Shown in pieces: positions 6,528 to 13,535 of a DNA stretch of 14,075 bases. The notes under the pieces are model-generated. The model was given only the letters and a program-made list of their open reading frames with translations, had not been told where the DNA came from and did not search any database. Source of the DNA: an uncultured Halomicronema sp. (GTDB lineage Bacteria; Cyanobacteriota; Cyanobacteriia; Phormidesmidales; Phormidesmidaceae); contig CALCPB010000201.1 in assembly GCA_937897665.1 (NCBI GenBank), positions 1 through 14,075 on the forward strand. Reading direction: 5' to 3'. Positions within the stretch are counted from its first letter, which is position 1; every line of letters starts with the position of its first letter. The translations under genes and the position numbers were made by a program.

Positions 6528-7505
6528 TTAGCCGGGCAGCAGCAGCCCCAAGGTAATAGGTAGGGCGCAGGTGAGCAGGGCGGCGATCGCCCGCAGGCCC
6601 GTCAAATGAAAGCGTGAGAAGCAGGGCTGATTGCCCACCGCCTGGTAATAGCGAGCCTGACGGCGAGAAAACCGCTCTAGCGCAATCAAAACGGCAATAA
6701 ATAAGAGTAAAACGCTGGCGAGTTGAGTCGCGGCCAGCCGTTCGCCCATGCCGAGCCAAGTGCGATAAATGCCGGTCGTAAAGGTTGGCACGCTGAAATA
6801 TTCCACCGTGCCAAAGTCATTCAGGGTCTCCATCAGGGCGAGGGCGGTACCGGCAGCAATCGCCGGACGGGCCAGTGGTAACGCCACGGTAAAAAAGCTG
6901 CGCCAGGGCGTGCAGCCGAGCGAGCGGCTGGCTTCTAAGGTACAGAGTGACTGTTCTTGAAAGGCAACCCGCGCCAGCATGTAGACATAGGGATAAAGCA
7001 CCAAGCTGAACAACACAATTGCGCCGCCTAGCGATCGCACATCAGGAAACCAGTAGTCAGTTGCACTCTGCCAGCCAAACAGAGTTCTCAAGGTCGTTTG
7101 CACCGGCCCAAAATATTCCAAAAAATCGGTGTAGGTATAGGCCAGCAAATAGGCCGGGGAGGCCAAAGGCAACAGCGAGGCCCACTCAAAGAGCTGCCAG
7201 CCAGGGAAGGTGCACATCGTCACCAGCCAGGCAGTGCTAACCCCTAAAACCAGGACACCGATGCCCACCCCGACCATGAGCCCCAATGAGTTGGCGATAT
7301 AGCTGGGTAGTACAGTGGTCGCGAGGTGGGTCCAGATGTCACTGGCGGTGTCGTCTCCCAGATTGCCGAATGCACCGGCCACCACTGCAATCAGGGGGGT
7401 GGCAATCAGCAGGGCGATGGCGATAACCCCAATTGACCAACCGGAAACGGGTGAAAATTCTAAGTGAGATCGTTGGGGCAACTGTTTGGTCTTTACAAGC
7501 GTCAT
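6528..7505 (-). CDS. Fe(III)-type ABC permease, N-terminal module plus first helix of module 2 (ends at premature TAA)
   Basis: A 325-residue inner-membrane protein of the binding-protein-dependent permease family. It would carry substrate, most likely ferric iron, across the cytoplasmic membrane as part of an SfuABC/FutABC-type importer. There are about seven hydrophobic helices. The coupling loop is EASRSLGCTPWRSFFTVALP (191-210). The diagnostic iron-permease run ETLNDFGTVEYFSVPTFTTG is at 226-245, followed by YRTW. The family is normally a single protein of 500-560 residues with two fused modules. This one ends at TAA 6530-6528, after TLGLLLPG, and the frame continues past it. A CAA to TAA change would explain this. 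The start ATG 7505 has AAGGGG about nine bases before it and lies 13 bases after the upstream TonB-like gene, so the two form an operon. No ATPase or binding protein is present nearby. Confidence 0.78.
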   Translation of the reverse strand: MTLVKTKQLPQRSHLEFSPVSGWSIGVIAIALLIATPLIAVVAGAFGNLGDDTASDIWTHLATTVLPSYIANSLGLMVGVGIGVLVLGVSTAWLVTMCTFPGWQLFEWASLLPLASPAYLLAYTYTDFLEYFGPVQTTLRTLFGWQSATDYWFPDVRSLGGAIVLFSLVLYPYVYMLARVAFQEQSLCTLEASRSLGCTPWRSFFTVALPLARPAIAAGTALALMETLNDFGTVEYFSVPTFTTGIYRTWLGMGERLAATQLASVLLLFIAVLIALERFSRRQARYYQAVGNQPCFSRFHLTGLRAIAALLTCALPITLGLLLPG

Positions 7506-7518
7506 TGCAGCCCCTTCA

Positions 7519-8307
7519 TTACACTAACCCCAATCCTCGCACACCTTGAGCCGCCAACTCTTGCAGCTCAGCCAGCGTGATAATTTCATCACTCATGACA
7601 TAAACTGCTGACTCGAGCCCATCAGAAAATACGATTAAATACTGAACGGTGGTGTCACCTGGCGAGATCACTTCATAGACGTTTCGACCAGGGTCGTCCA
7701 AGTCATCTCGTTGATCAACGCTGTAGCCTTCATTTTCTAAATCGTCAATCAGAGATGTCGCCACTTTCCGATGGTTGCCGCCGCCCACCACTCGCCGACA
7801 ATCGCCCAAGCCAAAGCAACCAATTTCTGCCCCGGCCACATGAGGAAACGTATCGCTGTAGCCCACCAAAGGGCCGATTGAGGCAGGATCAGCTGCCGGT
7901 TGCGGATCAACAAAGCCGGGCGATGTTAGGCCGTCTTCAAGCGGCAGTTCGGGCTCGGCGTTGAGGTCGGGTGCAGGGGCAGACAGGTTGTCGGGGTCAG
8001 GGGCCGGCAACAGCACCGGCTCAGAGATGACATTAGGTTGCAAAGGTGTCGATTCTGCGGCTGGCGGAGCCACTGGTTCGGATGGCTGCGTGATCTCGGG
8101 AACTGCCGCGACTTCGGCTTCAGGATCTTCTGGCAGCATGATGACCGCAATTGAATCTGACTCAGTCTCCGGAGAGTTGGGCCTCAAGGCAGACTCTGAC
8201 GACTGCGGCATCGGCACCAGCAGCAGCAAGCTGTGGGCGCCGGCCGATAGCGCCAAAACGATAGCCGGAATTAAGACTTTGGGGTTGATTTGAAAAGGTG
8301 ATATCAA
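7519..8307 (-). CDS. TonB-like membrane-anchored, proline-rich protein with unrecognised C-terminal domain
   Basis: A 262-residue protein in three parts. An N-terminal membrane anchor lies at about 11-33. A long Pro/Glu/Ala-rich linker runs from about 42-148 (many P-E, A-P and E-P pairs) and could span the periplasm. The compact C-terminal domain at about 149-262 has two cysteines (C164, C170, in GCFGLGDCRRV) and conserved-looking VYEVISPGD (210-218) and YLIVFSDGLESAVYVMS (223-239). The layout resembles TonB energy transducers, but the classical TonB C-terminal motif is not apparent, so the function is open. The first codon appears to be TTG (8307-8305). No in-frame ATG precedes it before a stop, and the next methionine comes after the anchor. 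It is first in an operon with the iron-type permease, which fits an iron-uptake link by context only. Confidence 0.6.
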   Translation of the reverse strand: MISPFQINPKVLIPAIVLALSAGAHSLLLLVPMPQSSESALRPNSPETESDSIAVIMLPEDPEAEVAAVPEITQPSEPVAPPAAESTPLQPNVISEPVLLPAPDPDNLSAPAPDLNAEPELPLEDGLTSPGFVDPQPAADPASIGPLVGYSDTFPHVAGAEIGCFGLGDCRRVVGGGNHRKVATSLIDDLENEGYSVDQRDDLDDPGRNVYEVISPGDTTVQYLIVFSDGLESAVYVMSDEIITLAELQELAAQGVRGLGLV

Positions 8308-8688
8308 CGACTCTGACCTGGTGCCATTGCTGCAGCCACCACGTCAACTGCCCGGTGGTTGCAAAGGCTGGGCGCAATAGATTTATTCACAAGATAATAG
8401 CCTTAATGGCAGTGACTTGCAATAATGCCCTGACCCGGTAGCAGCTCAATTGCCAGTCTTTTGCGTCGCCCCCACGGCCTTGTTTGGGGCAAGACGCGCG
8501 CATGAGCCGCCATAGAACGCGTCATCAACGATGTCGACAACGCCTGGACAACGGCTTTACCGCAACCGCTCCGTAAACTCAGCAAGAGGCTCAATGTGAG
8601 ATTACAGGCGCGCTTTGACCAGTCACGAATCCCCCCCCCGACAAGACCTGCAAGTCCCGCTAGACTGGTAGGACTTTCGCTTCGATGT
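8308..8688. other. Divergent intergenic region with a nine-C tract
   Basis: 381 bases between the TonB-like gene (minus) and the pentapeptide lipoprotein (plus). It holds the minus-strand promoter candidate at 8394-8422, a run of nine C at 8631-8639, and a 6-bp inverted pair AAGTCC (8652-8657) / GGACTT (8671-8676) just before the lipoprotein start. A minus-strand frame from 8705 to 8403 overlaps the lipoprotein start and has no protein-like features. Confidence 0.5.
8394..8422 (-). promoter_or_regulatory. Candidate sigma-70-type promoter of the TonB-like/permease operon
   Basis: On the minus strand TTGCAA (8422-8417) is followed after exactly 17 bases by TATTAT (8399-8394), a good fit to -35/-10 elements. 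Transcription would start near 8387 and give a leader of about 80 bases before the TTG start at 8307. The reverse complement of the -10 contains GATAAT, half of a Fur-box-like sequence, but the full 19-bp palindrome matches poorly, so iron control is not shown. Confidence 0.4.
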
Positions 8689-9216
8689 ATGACTATGAGA
8701 GCCACTCCCTTTCCTGCTCAGTTTTTCGGTTTAGTGCTGGTGTTAGCGAGTGTTGTGGTCGCTAGCTGTTCGTCGCCCCCGGCCAGTGACCTCTCAGCCG
8801 ATGCGATCGCCAAAGCAACTGCCGGTGAATGCCTAGACTGCGAGCTACCCGGCGTCGATCTGGCGGGTAAAAATCTGCAGGAAGCTAAGCTCAATCGCTC
8901 TAACCTCAGCAATGCCAAACTCGCTGGGGGCGATCTCAGCGGGGCGTTGATGGACAGTGTCGATCTGCAAAATGCCGATCTGGCCAACGCCAACCTCAAC
9001 AACGCCGCGTTGACCTCGGCCAATTTGGGGGGAGCTAACTTTAAGGGAGCTGACCTCAGTGGCGCCTATCTGCGGGATGCCAACCTGGCTGACACCGATT
9101 TCACCGATGCCAACTTGACTGGGGCCAACCTGACCAGCACGAATTTAGAAGACGCGATTCTCGATGGAGCAACGTTGACTGATGCGATGCTCCCTGAGGG
9201 GTTCACCGCCCCCTAG
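8689..9216 (+). CDS. Pentapeptide-repeat lipoprotein
   Basis: A 175-residue exported protein. A hydrophobic signal (about 9-24) ends in a lipobox VASC, so it should be lipid-anchored after cleavage before the cysteine at about 26. After a short polar linker comes CLDCELPGVDLAGKNL and then roughly 18 tandem A(D/N)LXX repeats running nearly to the C-terminus (for example NADLANANLNNAALTSANLG). These would fold as a right-handed quadrilateral beta helix. Such proteins are abundant in cyanobacteria and most have no assigned function. I chose ATG 8689 because it places the signal sequence at the N-terminus. ATG 8695 is equally possible. The frame is open up to GTG 8596, but the extra 31 residues are arginine- and proline-rich and cross the nine-C tract. 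It stands alone. Confidence 0.85.
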   Translation: MTMRATPFPAQFFGLVLVLASVVVASCSSPPASDLSADAIAKATAGECLDCELPGVDLAGKNLQEAKLNRSNLSNAKLAGGDLSGALMDSVDLQNADLANANLNNAALTSANLGGANFKGADLSGAYLRDANLADTDFTDANLTGANLTSTNLEDAILDGATLTDAMLPEGFTAP

Positions 9217-9775
9217 TCAATGCTTGGGGACGATTTTCTCAAGGGAGGAGCTAGAGCCTGGCATCATTTAGCGGCCCAATCCTTGCAGCCAAGGAACGAC
9301 AGCCCCTAGCCTGTTGAGTCGGTGCAGGCGCTGTTATGCTTGCCCCTAAAGACTTCTGAAATTGATTGATGGCACCCTAGCAGTCGACGATTGTTTCGAA
9401 TGTGAGCGCGCTCAAAGGAGTCTGGAGATCGCCCCTAACTTCAATATCTGTCAGATCGTGAAGGGCGGCGGTTCGCTGCTATGCAACCATTAGCAGTGTG
9501 GAGAGCAGAGAAGGCTGCCAGGCTTTGACAACGCCTGTACTGATCCCTGCCGTTTTTATCTTGGCATTGGACAGTCAAGGGTCGGCGTCGCAACGCAGGA
9601 TGATACGCACAAAGCACTCTAAAAAACGCACAGGCTTAACTCAATACCAAACCTCACATTCCCCGATTGTGAGTGCCTTGAGCAGAACTTTAATTCTGAA
9701 TCGAAGTCAAGTATTGGTTGTTTTAATAAATTGACCGGCCGAAGATGCCCCGATGTGGAGAGCCGACTGTTCCCT
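9217..9775. other. Intergenic region upstream of phnC
   Basis: 559 bases without a gene I can support. A small hairpin TCCTTG-CAGC-CAAGGA lies at 9280-9295, 64 bases after the pentapeptide gene. Closer to phnC the sequence becomes AT-rich (9600-9735). It contains CTTAACTC (9635-9642) and CCAAACCT (9647-9654), which loosely resemble the CTTAACCT repeats of cyanobacterial Pho boxes. A 78-codon plus-strand frame (9498-9734) has no signal or family features. The phnCDE promoter presumably lies in the last 150 bases, but I cannot place its elements. Confidence 0.45.
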
Positions 9776-10525
9776 ATGCTGCGCCTAGATAACCTCAGTG
9801 TGACCTATGGGCCAGGAATGACTGCCCTGAGCGCGATCGCTTTGGACTTGTATCCAGGGGAATTTACCGTGCTGTTGGGAGCCTCAGGCGCGGGGAAATC
9901 GACGCTACTGCGATGTCTCAACCACCTGACTCGCCCCACCGCCGGTCAGGTAATTGTCGAAGGGCTGGGGAACTTGAGTAAGCCTGACGATTTGCGGGAG
10001 CACCGCAAGCAGACTGGCATGATTTTTCAGCAGCATCAGCTACTTCCCCGCTGTACGGCGTTCCAAAACGTTTTGAAAGGCCGTCTGGCCTACTATCCAG
10101 CATGGCGCACTGTGTTGCCCTTGCCGCAGCGAGATCAATGCATTGCTCTAGAATGTCTTGACCGAGTTGGTCTGTTGCATAAGGCATTGACCCGGGTCAG
10201 CGCCTTAAGTGGAGGGCAGCAACAACGGGTGGGAATTGCGCGTTCTCTCGCTCAAAAACCTCGCTTGCTGCTTGCCGATGAGCCCGTTGCGAGTTTAGAT
10301 CCAGCGAGTGCTCACAAGGTGTTATCTTTCCTCCACAAAATTTGTCGGGAAGATGGCATCTTGGTCGTCGTCAGTCTGCATCAAGTGGATTTAGCGATCG
10401 CCTACGCTGATCGCATCATTGGCCTAGCTCACGGCCACGTTGTATTTGACGGGAGTCCTAAGACTTTAGACTCAGCGCAAATTGAGCAACTGTATCGTCA
10501 CACCGCTGTCCCCATCACGACTTAG
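9776..10525 (+). CDS. phnC: Phosphonate-type ABC transporter ATP-binding protein PhnC
   Basis: A 249-residue ATPase subunit that powers import of phosphonate, phosphite or related phosphorus compounds, acting on the cytoplasmic face with PhnE. Walker A GASGAGKST is at 35-43, the Q-loop IFQQHQLL at 83-90, the signature LSGGQQQRVGIARSL at 144-158, Walker B RLLLADEPVASLDP at 163-176, and the switch histidine in VSLHQVDLA (199-207). The KGRLAYYPAWRTVL segment (101-114) matches PhnC, where (x)GRLG...W/R..L is usual. ATG 9776 is preferred over TTG 9731, which would add 15 residues unlike the family. It is the first gene of phnCDE, 62 bases before phnD. No C-P lyase genes or phosphite dehydrogenase are in the window, so the substrate is not fixed by context. 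Confidence 0.92.
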   Translation: MLRLDNLSVTYGPGMTALSAIALDLYPGEFTVLLGASGAGKSTLLRCLNHLTRPTAGQVIVEGLGNLSKPDDLREHRKQTGMIFQQHQLLPRCTAFQNVLKGRLAYYPAWRTVLPLPQRDQCIALECLDRVGLLHKALTRVSALSGGQQQRVGIARSLAQKPRLLLADEPVASLDPASAHKVLSFLHKICREDGILVVVSLHQVDLAIAYADRIIGLAHGHVVFDGSPKTLDSAQIEQLYRHTAVPITT

Positions 10526-10587
10526 GTGATCAGAGTCCGACGCTGGCTGTGATGATGTTTTAATTCAATCTTTATGGAGAATGCCCC

Positions 10588-11508
10588 ATGTTTATCGCCC
10601 TGAAAAAAAGTATGGCAGCCTCAGTGTTGTTGACTGCTTTAGCTCTCGTGAGCTGCAATGCGACAACTCAGCAGGAGAGCGTGACGGGGCAAACAGATGT
10701 CGACGCGAGCACAGCCAATCCTGAAAAATTGGTGGTGGCATTGCTGCCGGATGAATCTGTATCGACCGTCATTCAAAACAATCAAAGCTTGAAAGAGCAT
10801 TTAGAAAACGAGTTGGATAAGGAAGTCGAACTCTTTGTGAGTACTGACTATTCCTCCATGATTGAGGCCATGAGTCGAGGACGATTGGACTTGGCCTATT
10901 TCGGACCGCTTTCCTACGTGTTAGCCAAAACCAAGAGTGATATTGAACCCTTTGCAGCCTTAATGAAAGATGGCGAGACGACCTACCAGGCGATCATTGT
11001 CACCCATGCAGAGTCGGGGATTGACTCACTCGATGATATTGCTGACAAGGTGATGGCCTTTGGTGACCCGGCGTCTACTTCCAGTCATCTGATTCCGAAG
11101 AGCATGCTGGTAGAACGAGCCGACCTGACGGCAGGCGAAGCCTATGAGGAAGTGTTTCTCGGGGCTCACGATGCTGTCGCGATCGCCGTGCAGAACCAAA
11201 ACGCGGATGCGGGTGGGCTCAGTAAGCCAATTTTTGAGGCTCTGGTCGATAAAGGCGTCATCGATCCAGCAACGGTGATTGTGCTAGATGAGTCCGATCC
11301 ATATCCGCAATATCCTTGGGCCATGCGCAGTGACTTAGATCCCGCCTTGAAAGAGCAGATCAGCTCGGCATTTTTGGACTTGCAGGATGAAACGGTTCTA
11401 GACCCCTTCAATGCCGATGGTTTTGGAGCGATTGAAGACGCCGATTATGACGTGTTGCGACAAATGACAACTTTGCTGGGTCTGGATATTGAGGAACTTG
11501 CCCAATAG
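10588..11508 (+). CDS. phnD: Phosphonate-type ABC transporter substrate-binding lipoprotein PhnD
   Basis: A 306-residue periplasmic binding protein anchored as a lipoprotein. Basic N-terminus, hydrophobic stretch, then lipobox LVSC with lipidated C23. The mature protein shows the PhnD family pattern: VVALLPDESVSTVIQNNQSL (49-68), YSSMIEAMSRGRLDLAYFGPLSYVLA (88-113), FGDPASTSSHLIPKSML (154-170), GAHDAVAIAVQNQNADAGG (188-206) and DPYPQYPWAMRSDL (228-241). The Y-F-G-P and D-P-A-S-T-S-S-H elements form the oxyanion-binding site in this family, which includes phosphonate, phosphite, hypophosphite and phosphate binders. ATG 10588 has GGAG eight bases before it. A strong hairpin follows 21 bases after the stop. 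That is consistent with PhnD being made in excess over PhnE. Confidence 0.93.
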   Translation: MFIALKKSMAASVLLTALALVSCNATTQQESVTGQTDVDASTANPEKLVVALLPDESVSTVIQNNQSLKEHLENELDKEVELFVSTDYSSMIEAMSRGRLDLAYFGPLSYVLAKTKSDIEPFAALMKDGETTYQAIIVTHAESGIDSLDDIADKVMAFGDPASTSSHLIPKSMLVERADLTAGEAYEEVFLGAHDAVAIAVQNQNADAGGLSKPIFEALVDKGVIDPATVIVLDESDPYPQYPWAMRSDLDPALKEQISSAFLDLQDETVLDPFNADGFGAIEDADYDVLRQMTTLLGLDIEELAQ

Positions 11509-11529
11509 TCGTCGTTTTCGATTTTGGTT

Positions 11530-11557
11530 CGCCTGGAAAAGTGCTGTTTTCCAGGCG
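11530..11557 (+). terminator. Perfect 11-bp intercistronic hairpin between phnD and phnE
   Basis: CGCCTGGAAAA (11530-11540) and TTTTCCAGGCG (11547-11557) are exact reverse complements with the six-base loop GTGCTG. The next base pair outward is T-G. There is no T-run after it (GTAGCGCG follows). It is therefore more likely an mRNA-protecting or attenuating structure within the operon than a full terminator. It sits between the highly needed binding protein and the permease. Confidence 0.65.
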
Positions 11558-11589
11558 GTAGCGCGTTGATTTGCTAGCTTAATTTCGCC

Positions 11590-12390
11590 ATGATGAGCCA
11601 GAAATTCGAGACTATTTTGCTCACGCAAAGACGCCAGCGCCGTATTCGGATTGCTCAAGTGATGGGCGTGTTAGTAATCGTGCTGATGGCTTTTATCGCC
11701 GCTGGCTTTTTTGATTTCGACCGATTGTCTGAAGGCATTCCTGACCTCATCGATATCATTGGTCAGATGTTTCCGCCAGATTTTGGCAACGCTCACAACT
11801 GGCTCCGCCCCATGTTTGATACCTTAGCGATGAGTATTGCGAGTACGGCCCTGGCGATCGCCCTCTCGCTACCGTTGGCTTTGCTAGCGGCGAAAACAAC
11901 GGCTCCCAAACGGTTCTTATATCAAGGGGCACGGTTTGTTTTGAATATTCTGAGGGCCATCCCAGAACTGATTATGGGGATTATTTTTGTGGCTGCAGTG
12001 GGCTTTGGCATTCTCCCTGGAGTATTAGCCGTTGGGCTGCACTCTGTGGGAATGGTGGGGAAGTTTTTCGCCGAGTCCATTGAACACGCTGACCATGCCC
12101 CGATTGAGGCTATTCAAGCAGTGGGGGCTGATCGGTTTCAAGTGATTTATCACGGCGTCTTGCCTCAGGTTCTGCCTCAGATTATTGACGTTTCTTTATA
12201 TCGTTGGGAATACAACTTTCGAGCTTCAACCATCATGGGAGCAGTTGGCGCTGGCGGCATTGGCTTTGAATTGATTGGCGCTTTACGGCTGCTGCAGTAC
12301 GAGGCGGTCGGGGCAATTTTGATGGTCATTTTGGCGATGGTCACTCTAGTCGATAGCCTCAGCAGTGTGCTGCGGCGTTACTTCGCTTAG
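11590..12390 (+). CDS. phnE: Phosphonate-type ABC transporter permease PhnE
   Basis: A 266-residue inner-membrane permease that forms the channel of the PhnCDE importer. One helix lies at about 23-42, followed by a soluble loop with MFPPDFGNAHNWLRPMFDTLAMS (60-82), which is characteristic of PhnE. Further helices are at about 84-100, 115-145, 147-160 and 215-258. FVLNILRAIPELIMGIIFV (116-134) is the conserved RAIPE segment. The EAA coupling loop is EAIQAVGADRFQVIYHGVLP (173-192). NFRASTIMGAVGAGGIGFEL (209-228) closes the family signature. Either ATG 11590 or 11593 could start it; the Shine-Dalgarno is weak. It is separated from phnD by 81 bases holding the hairpin, and no further phn gene follows on this strand in the window. 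Confidence 0.93.
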   Translation: MMSQKFETILLTQRRQRRIRIAQVMGVLVIVLMAFIAAGFFDFDRLSEGIPDLIDIIGQMFPPDFGNAHNWLRPMFDTLAMSIASTALAIALSLPLALLAAKTTAPKRFLYQGARFVLNILRAIPELIMGIIFVAAVGFGILPGVLAVGLHSVGMVGKFFAESIEHADHAPIEAIQAVGADRFQVIYHGVLPQVLPQIIDVSLYRWEYNFRASTIMGAVGAGGIGFELIGALRLLQYEAVGAILMVILAMVTLVDSLSSVLRRYFA

Positions 12391-12725
12391 CCCTGTGGAC
12401 ATTGGCAAACCGCTTCATTGAGGACCGGATGAAAGATCGCCGCGTCGCGATTACTCACTGAGTTCACTCCAAGGTGATGCGATATTGCTAGTCGGCAGGA
12501 TACAAAGTCATCGTGAACGCAACCAAGAGTACGCTGCTCAGACCCAAAATCCTCACGCTGCAGTGGGCGTCTCCCAGATTGATAAATCCATCAAGGCGTC
12601 TAGGACGGGCAAGATGCCCGCGAGCAAGACTAGCAAACGACAGTTGCTGCAGTCCTGATGGCTTTCTGTGCAGCACCTAGTTAGAGAAACGCTAGAGTTG
12701 CTTATGAAGTGAACGGCAATCGTCT
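12391..12725. other. Intergenic region between phnE and the ABC-2 permease pair
   Basis: 335 bases. Small inverted repeats are present: CGGGCA-AGA-TGCCCG at 12606-12620, and TGCTGCA (12645-12651) / TGCAGCA (12669-12675). The first may end the phn transcript, but no T-tract follows. A 62-codon minus-strand frame (12488-12676) ends in a short hydrophobic stretch, RILGLSSVLLVAFTMTLYPAD. It lacks a sensible start for a small membrane protein and I do not call it. I see no clear promoter for the downstream genes. Confidence 0.45.
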
Positions 12726-13535
12726 GTGGCACCCTCCGCTCGACCTCTCCGTAAAATTTTGTCTGTCTCGCGAGTTTTGCTGTCGGTGTATTACGCCTAC
12801 ATGGTGGAATATCGAGCTGAACTGATGTTTTGGGTGCTCTCTGGCACATTCCCGCTGATTTTTATGGGGATTAGGGCGCAAGCATCTCAAGGCGGTCAGT
12901 TTGCGCTCGATCCGATCGCCTTTATCCGTTACTTTCTCGTCGTCTTTTTAGTGCGCCAGCTAACGGTGGTGTGGGTGATTTGGGAATTTGAGCGTGAAGT
13001 GGTTGAAGGTAAGCTATCGGCTTTTTTGCTGCAGCCCATCGATCCGGTGTGGCGGCATTTCTTTAGTCATGTGTCGGAACGCTTTGCCCGGTTGCCCTTC
13101 ATTCTGATTTTGCTGGGTGCTTTCTTATTGCTCTATCCCGAAGCCGTCTGGCTGCCTTCTTATCACGCTTTGCTGTTGGGATTGATTGCGATCGCTGGTT
13201 CGTTTTGTCTGCGATTCATCATTCAATACACAGTGGCGATGTTCGCCTTTTGGACGGAACGCGCCCACGCGATCGAACAGTTTTGGTATCTGCTCTATAT
13301 CTTTACCTCTGGCATGATTGCGCCGCTGGACGTGTTTCCTGACGCGGTCAGGGCGGTCATCTTGTGGACGCCCTTTCCCTACCTCATCTACTTTCCGGCC
13401 AACATCATCATTGGCCGTCCCACTGCTCTAGTGCAGGGTTTTGCCACGATGCTGGCTTGGGGATTGAGCTTTTTGGCGTTGAACCGGTGGCTCTGGCGAC
13501 GTGGGTTGCGGCAATATTCCGGCATGGGGGCGTAA
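12726..13535 (+). CDS. ABC-2 family (PF06182/DUF990-type) transporter permease, subunit 1
   Basis: A 269-residue inner-membrane protein with about six helices (near 32-48, 64-86, 122-138, 147-178, 184-205 and 236-252). Signature elements of this permease family are VWVIWEFEREVVEGKLSAFL then LQPIDP (82-106), and SGMIAPLDVFPDAVRAVILW then TPFPYLIYFPANIIIG (195-230). Such permeases work as pairs with an ABC ATPase to export an unknown substrate. The start is GTG 12726; the next internal ATG (12801) would cut into the conserved N-terminal helix. The stop TAA overlaps the ATG of the second permease by one base (TAATG), so the pair is translationally coupled. No ATPase gene lies upstream in the window. 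It may lie beyond the right edge. Confidence 0.85.
   Translation: MAPSARPLRKILSVSRVLLSVYYAYMVEYRAELMFWVLSGTFPLIFMGIRAQASQGGQFALDPIAFIRYFLVVFLVRQLTVVWVIWEFEREVVEGKLSAFLLQPIDPVWRHFFSHVSERFARLPFILILLGAFLLLYPEAVWLPSYHALLLGLIAIAGSFCLRFIIQYTVAMFAFWTERAHAIEQFWYLLYIFTSGMIAPLDVFPDAVRAVILWTPFPYLIYFPANIIIGRPTALVQGFATMLAWGLSFLALNRWLWRRGLRQYSGMGA

Noticed and set aside
4353..6530. Stop-codon reassignment as the cause of the two interrupted genes
   Set aside because: Both TAG and TAA act as ordinary terminators elsewhere in the window, and cyanobacteria use the standard code.
8403..8705. Minus-strand frame of 100 codons
   Set aside because: It overlaps the start of the pentapeptide lipoprotein and the operon promoter candidate, and the product has no domain features.
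9498..9734. Plus-strand frame of 78 codons upstream of phnC
   Set aside because: Random-looking composition, GTG start without a ribosome site, in the AT-rich region expected to hold the phn promoter.
12488..12676. Minus-strand frame ending LLVAFTMTLYPAD, considered as a small membrane protein
   Set aside because: The hydrophobic part is only about 15 residues at the extreme C-terminus and the rest is irregular and basic; no good start is placed before it.
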